Part shown: piece after piece, positions 1 through 6,200 of the stretch
Position numbering within the stretch: position 1 is the first letter of the stretch
How the letters are laid out: each line of letters opens with the position of its first letter
DNA from: JBFJWU01 sp041623475 [NCBI: bacterium]
Lineage (GTDB): Bacteria > J088
Direction: 5' to 3'
NCBI GenBank assembly: GCA_041623475.1
Contig: JBFJWU010000154.1
Coordinates: forward strand, 1 to 7,748
Length of the DNA stretch: 7,748 nt
Position numbers and translations under genes: made by a program
The notes under the pieces: model-generated
The model's database searches: none
What the model saw: only the letters and a program-made list of their open reading frames with translations
Told to the model about the DNA's origin: nothing

Positions 1-248
1 ATATCCATGTCGCCGTCATTGTCCGCATCAAACGCGACGGATGCCCAACAGGCCGTATTGACAGCCGGCGTAATGCGGGTTGAATCATCAACCCACGCAG
101 TACCGTCATAGCGCATCAAGGCGCTGTTTGTGCTGGAACCACACAGGAACGCAAGGGCTTCGTCGTCGGCTGGATCTCTGAACGTGCTGACGTCTGACCA
201 GTTGCCGATTGTCGCGGCCGTCAGGCCCGACCGGAATTGCGGTGGGGT
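1..248 (-). repeat. Start of another VCBS/FG-GAP propeller, continuing beyond the window
   Basis: Residues 2501-2582. A first degenerate blade (SDVSTFRDPADDEALAFLC) is followed by LMRYDGTAWVDDSTRI, then ACWASVAFDADNDGDMD with a full calcium loop at 3-29. The arrangement mirrors the beginning of the propeller at 4707-5834: a blade without a loop, a cysteine, a second cysteine exactly seven residues before the first loop aspartate, then D-x-D-x-D-G-D-x-D. More blades are expected past base 1. Confidence 0.85.
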
Positions 249-3200
249 GTCGGCGATGATTGTAAATTTCAGGCGGTCTTCGCTGACGTACCAGAACGCC
301 CCGACCGGATACGTTACGGCCAGTTCGTACTCGCCGGCAGGGATCCCGGTTGGGGAATAGAATTTCACAGCGTTCGCCGAGTTGACAACGGTGGCAACCG
401 CATCGATCGGCCCTGCATCCGTCAGGATGACAGGGACCAGTCCCGGCTTGGTCAGGTTAGACCCGTACAGCCAGTGCCAGGATCCCATCGTGTCACTCGC
501 GTATGCCGGGTCGACGTTAGTGAGGGACACGTGCCCGGTACTGCCGATTTTCTGGATTTGCGATGTGGTTGATGTCAGGTTGCCGGCGGCATCTTTGGCG
601 TACGCGGTGATGGTCAGGGTGTCACCCACAGACACGAACTGGTCCATTTGCTGGTACCAGCGCCAGGGGTTGGCACCGTGGACGTTGTTGGTCAATTGTT
701 GTGATGCGGCACCAAACCCGAATCCGTCCCAATAGCCGCTGCCGTTGAATACGCTGGTGCTGACCCAGGTGATCGGGGTCGGTGCCGGTTCGTTGTCGAT
801 GGCTGTCCCGACAAACAGTTCGGGGATAGCCGTGACTGCCTGGTTCGGGAACGGTGACAGTATCGAAATGTCCGGATTCGTCTGGTCCAGTGCGACTGTG
901 ATTGGGTGCGGGGCGCTCGTGTTCCACAGGCTGTCGCGGAATTGGACAGCGACCGTCTTGTCGGCGTCGCCAGCGGTCAAGATGACGGTTGGTTGGGTCA
1001 CAAATGCCTGCCAGGCGGTGCTGCTGGCGATGTCACCGCTAAATCGCATTTCTATAGGCGGGTGGATATCGTGGGCGTGCAGTTGCAATTGCAGGCTTGT
1101 CGTATTAATTGCATCGACCGCGCTGATCGTCGACAATCCGGCGGACAAGGTTGGCACCGTCACATCGCCGGCACCAATTGCCAGGGACCCGTCCAGATCG
1201 AATCCCCAACAGCTCATGCGGGGGCCCTGGAGACCACAGGTAAACACGTTGCCTGTACTGATTGCCGTCCAGGTGTTGCTACGCGTGTCTTCCTGGACAG
1301 GCAACAATTGGTCGGTGGTGACAATTGAGCCCAGTTTGCCGCTGGTATCAGAGCCCCAGCACCAGCCGGTATTGTCGTTTCGCACTCCACACGTATAGAA
1401 AGAACCACTCGAGACGCGGTCCCAGTCTTCGTCACCATATCCTGACAAGACCGGTTGCATCCTGTTGGTCAGGTCGCCGAGGCCCAACTGACCGTTGGTG
1501 TTAATCCCCCAGCAATACAGCGAACCGTTTGTCCGGGTCGCACAGGAATGGCTGAATCCGATGCTCACAGACTTCCAGTTGCTTGCTGACAATGCTTCCT
1601 GGACCGGACTGCCAACATTGGCTGCAGGCGCGCCATTACCAATCTCGCCAGCGCCGTCCTGTCCCCAGCACCAAAGCGTTTGGTCTGTCTTGATCGCACA
1701 GGTATGTGAATCGCCCGCAGACACCTGCGCCCAGTCATTGGCGGAACTTGATTCCTGCACCGGGGTCAGTCGCTGCGTAAAGCCGCCGTCTCCCAACTGG
1801 CCGACAATACCCTGGCCCCAGCACCACAGGGTGCCGTCGGTTTTGATGGCGCACGTGTGGGCGCCTCCCGCGCTGACCTCGCGCCAGTCCATAGCTGACG
1901 TGAACTCCTGAGTCGGAATCTGGCGGGACAGTGTGTTGTTGTCACCCAGGCGACCGTTGGAGCCAAAGCCCCAGCACCACAGGGTGCCGTCGGTCTTGAC
2001 ACCACACGTGTGCGACGCACCGGCGTCCACGTTAGCCCAGTCTTTCGCCTGGTACCATTCCTCGACCGGCAGGCCGCGATCCAGGGTGTCGTTCAAGCCC
2101 AGTTGACCGTTCGTCCCCTTGCCCCAGCACCAGAGCGATTGATCGTTTCGAATACCGCAGCCATGGCGATCGCCCGTAGAGATCTGGAGCCAGTCATCAA
2201 TATCGGTCGCGGCCTCGATCGGTGTGTCGATTTGGATTTGGTATCCGTCGCCCAACTGGTCCGAACCGTCCTCGCCCCAACACCACAGGGATCCGTCGCG
2301 GTGGCTGGCGCACGTAAACCGCTCACCGGCGTGTACGCTGGTCCAATGGCTGGCCTGGAATGCCTCCTGCGTCGGCGAGCTGACATTGACTCCGGCGCCC
2401 AGGTTGCCAACCTGGGCGTAAATATTGTCGCCCCAACAATAAACAGATCCGTTGCTGCGCACGCCGCAATTGGTGCGGTCCCCGGCAGAAAGGTCTATCC
2501 AGTCTGAGTACCCTGCAGCTTCCTGAACAGGTGTATTTTGCTGGGCAAGGGGGGGGCCATTCCCGATTTGTCCATTTGTATCACCACCCCAACACCACAA
2601 TGTTCCGTCCTGCTTCAATCCGCAACTATGGTTCAGGCCAGCAGAGGCAAGCTTCCAATCGGTTGCTCCGCTTGCCTCCTGCACTGGCATCGAATTGTCT
2701 GTCGGATTGTTGCCGTCACCCAACTGCCCGCTGGCGTTGTCCCCCCAGCAATACATAGTTCCGTCGGACCGGGTTCCGCAAGTGTGCCATCCTCTGCTTG
2801 CCGAAACCGTGTTCCAATTGGTTGCGCCGCCAGCGACCAATACCGGGGTGAACTGCGTGGTATTCGCGCCGCCGTCGCCAAGCTGTCCCGAGTTGTCGAA
2901 CCCCCAGCAGTACATCGTGCCCGAGCCGCGAATCGCGCATGTGTGGGAAATGCCAGCGGACAAAGCAAACCAGTCGTTAAACGCGTTGGCTTCCTGTACC
3001 GGCGTCAATTTGTCAGCGCCAACACCGTCGTCTCCCAATTGTCCAGTCAGGTCATCGCCCCAGCACCAAAGTGTCCCATCCAGCTTGAGCGCACAGGTAT
3101 GGGAGCCGCCGGCAGATACCTGAGTCCAGTCGGTATCCCGGCTCGCTTCCTGGACGGGCGAAGCCTGTTGTTCGGTTCCGCCGTTGCCCAGCCGGCCATC

Positions 3201-6200
3201 GGCGCCATTGCCCCAGCACCACAGGGTGTTATCGGGCGCGACACCACAAATATGCGAGCGGCCAGCGGACAACGAAATCCACTGGGCGTTGGACGGCGGC
3301 AAGGTGTCCAGGATGATGCTGTCTGTGACACCGGTTGGGCTGCCGCCGTAATAATCCGCCCGTACCTCGTGGTAGCCATCCGGTCCCGACAACGTAATTG
3401 TTGTCTGGGGGGACATCGCCGCGTTGACAACAAATGGATTCAGGTCACCGGTCAGGTTGTACGTTACGGCTGGCGGATAGTACAGGTCGGCGGTCACTGT
3501 GGGCGTCGATACGACTGTTGCGAATGACGCAAGAATCAAGGATGCCGCATTGGTGGACAACGTCGCGTAGTCACTGACCGGGTCGCTCTGGACCAGGGCG
3601 CCGTCGCGGGTGGTCACCCAGACGACCTTGATTCCATCGCCCAACGTCAGGCCAACATTCCCGTTCGGATTGAATGCGACCCAGCCGGTGGGTGAGGTGA
3701 CATCACCGGTGACCAGCATCTGGGCGCTGTCTGCTGTGGCGACAATATCCAATGTGGTCCAGGTGGTCAACATGGTTGGCGCGCCGGATGCCAGCGTGAC
3801 GCTGGTGATTGCCGGGTCGGCGTTCAGGTTGATGCTGTCGGTGACCGCCGCAGTGTTGCCAGCCGCATCATAATAGGTTGCCTTGACGACCTTCAGTCCG
3901 TCGGGCAGTTTCAATGTGATCGTTGTGCTGGGCGACAGGGCCGCGCCGATGACCAGCGGGTCAATGGGTCCTTCCAGGCTGTAGGTCACACCACCCAATG
4001 CATACAGGTCCGCGACGACAAGCGCGTTGCTTGTCAGCGGCAATCCCGCGGCCAGCGTCAATGCAACCGGGGCGGGTGGGGTGACGTCCAGTGTGACCGT
4101 GTCGCCAAAGATTGCCGTCATGTTGCCCAGGGCATCACGGTACTGGACGGTGACCGGATATGCGGCCTCGACCGCGGGCAGGGTAATTGGCTGGTTGGCG
4201 TTATACGAAATCCAGGCACCGGATGTCGGGAACACCTGGGACCCATAGTATCGGGCCTCGACCGGCGGGCTGGATTCGACCATGCCGCTGCTGAACATCG
4301 TCAGGTTCAGGCTGTTGGTGTACTCGACGGGCGTGCCTTTGTCCCGGAACTCGGCACAGGTCAGGCAGCTGGGCGGCACAGTATCAACGTTATAAAGGAC
4401 CGAATGGATTCCCATATTGCCGTCGCCATCCCAGGCCCGTGCATTAACTGTGATCACAGTGCCGGGACCGGACAGCGACTGGGTGATGCTCCACGTGCCC
4501 GTGCCTGTCGCCACAAACCAGATTGGTGACAGTGATCCAAAGGATGATCCGTTCCAATAGAAAATACCATCGTAGAAATTGATCTGGACTTCGGTCACGC
4601 CGGAGCCAAAATCAGATGCAACGCCGGTGATGAGAGACGGATGCGACAGGAATGACTGGCCATTATATGGGTCCAGGATGTTGACCAGGGGCGCGGTGGA
4701 CTCCTGGTTTTCCGCTACCCGGGGTACGGTTCCGGCATTGTCGTCGGCAATCAAGACATCCAGGTCGTGGTCGCCGTCATAATCAAATGCCGTGATACCC
4801 AACGTGTCCTGGTTACTGGCGATCAGGTTTTGCCCTGCGAAGTTGCCGCCAGTATTAATCCAATGGCGATCAACTTGGGGGGCGGCAAATCCTTCGGCCA
4901 GGACAATGTCCATATCGCCATCGCCGTCAAAGTCGCCGGCTTCGATGTCAGTGGTGTTGAAATTGTCGGCCGGAACGCCGGAACCTTTCAGGCTGAAATT
5001 TGGTTGGCCAGGTGTGGAAGAATTATTGATGTAGATCTGGTTCGGATTTGAATTCGACTGTCGCCCAAGGATGATATCGAGGTCGCCGTCATTGTCAATG
5101 TCGGTCAGCTCGGCAGAATCCCAAGGTGCGTTTGGTGGTGTGAATGTACACGCGGCACCCAATGTGGAACATTGGGCAAACGCCCGACCGGTCCCATCCG
5201 TATTTACCCATATGTCGGAACCGGTCGGTGTTCCGTCATATGGCAGCACAATGTCAACGTCACCATCATTGTCCAAATCACCGGCTACGACGCGGCCGGT
5301 AGACTCACTTGGATCAGGATAATCTGTGCCGATGTTTCCGATTTCAAATCGGGAATTAGCCGGATTCCAGTAATAAATCTGGTCTTTAGTGCTAGGCCCA
5401 CCACCGTAATTGCCGGTAATGATGTCCAGCCAGCCGTCACCGTTTACGTCCGCAGGTACAACGCCACGGGTTCCACCGGCGATGTCACCAAACAGCAATG
5501 AGCTCTGGTCGCTGAATACTGCATTCCCATCGTTACGCAGCAGCAGGTTGGCGGCACCGTCGTTGACGGCAATGATGTCGGTGTCTCCATCCCTGTCGTA
5601 ATCAAACGTCGCCGCATAAAAGCAGTTGGCATTGTCGGGTGGCAGCTTGCCGGGCGTAACGCGTTTGAAAGTCTTATCGGGTTGAACCTCGAACAGCTCG
5701 TTGTTCTGGGCAGCGCCCGCGCCGTTGCACGCGAAGATATATCGTTTGTCGTTGTCGACAAAGCCCAGCAACTTGGCCGTTCGGTAATTTGTGCTGGTTA
5801 TAGGTATGTTGGCGAACGAATTTTCGGCATCCGGCAGGATCGTAAATGGCACCCGATTACTTTCGATTACGGAACCCAGATACGGGTATGTGACCGCTAA
5901 CGCATAGGACCCAACCGGCAGACCGGTTGGTGTAAAAAACGCAGCCGACGTCGAACTGTTTGCCAATGTTGAAATAGCCGAGTACCGTTGGCCATCTGTT
6001 GTTGTGATTATCACTGCGTCCAGCCCCGGATTATCGAAATTCCGTCCTTGCAGAACTACCCAACTGCTGTTTGTATCACTGGCATAGGGTTCAGTTGCAA
6101 TCAGTATTTCGGGGCCCTGGATGACGGTGAATGTGACAAAGCTGGTAGCTGACCTGTTGTACAAGGTTCCGTCGACGGCGCGCATAACAATGGTGTAGTC

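Noticed and set aside
745-1398. Plus-strand open frame of 217 codons
   Set aside because: It overlaps the end of the RCC1 repeats and an Ig-like domain on the minus strand, has no recognisable motif, and the minus-strand frame is continuous through it.
2010-2507. Plus-strand open frame of 165 codons
   Set aside because: A shadow of RCC1 repeats 6-9 in the mirrored register, with no domain of its own.
2549-2562. G-rich run on the plus strand as a possible frameshift or slippage site
   Set aside because: The frame is the same on both sides and RCC1 repeat 5 reads through it normally (GNGPPLAQQ).
1149-3296. CRISPR array, suggested by regular repeats of about 153 bases
   Set aside because: The period is far too long, the units are protein-coding throughout, and conservation follows codon positions of the RCC1 motif.
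2538-3527. Plus-strand open frame of 329 codons opposite the RCC1 region
   Set aside because: It lies in exact codon register opposite the real minus-strand frame. It is open because the repeated RCC1 codons have few complementary stop triplets. Its translation has no recognisable domain, while the minus strand reads as clean RCC1 repeats.
4377-4706. Cadherin or fibronectin type III assignment for the Ig-like spacers
   Set aside because: I see no cadherin DxNDxxP linker motif and no clear FN3 core. The patterns fit general bacterial Ig-like domains better.
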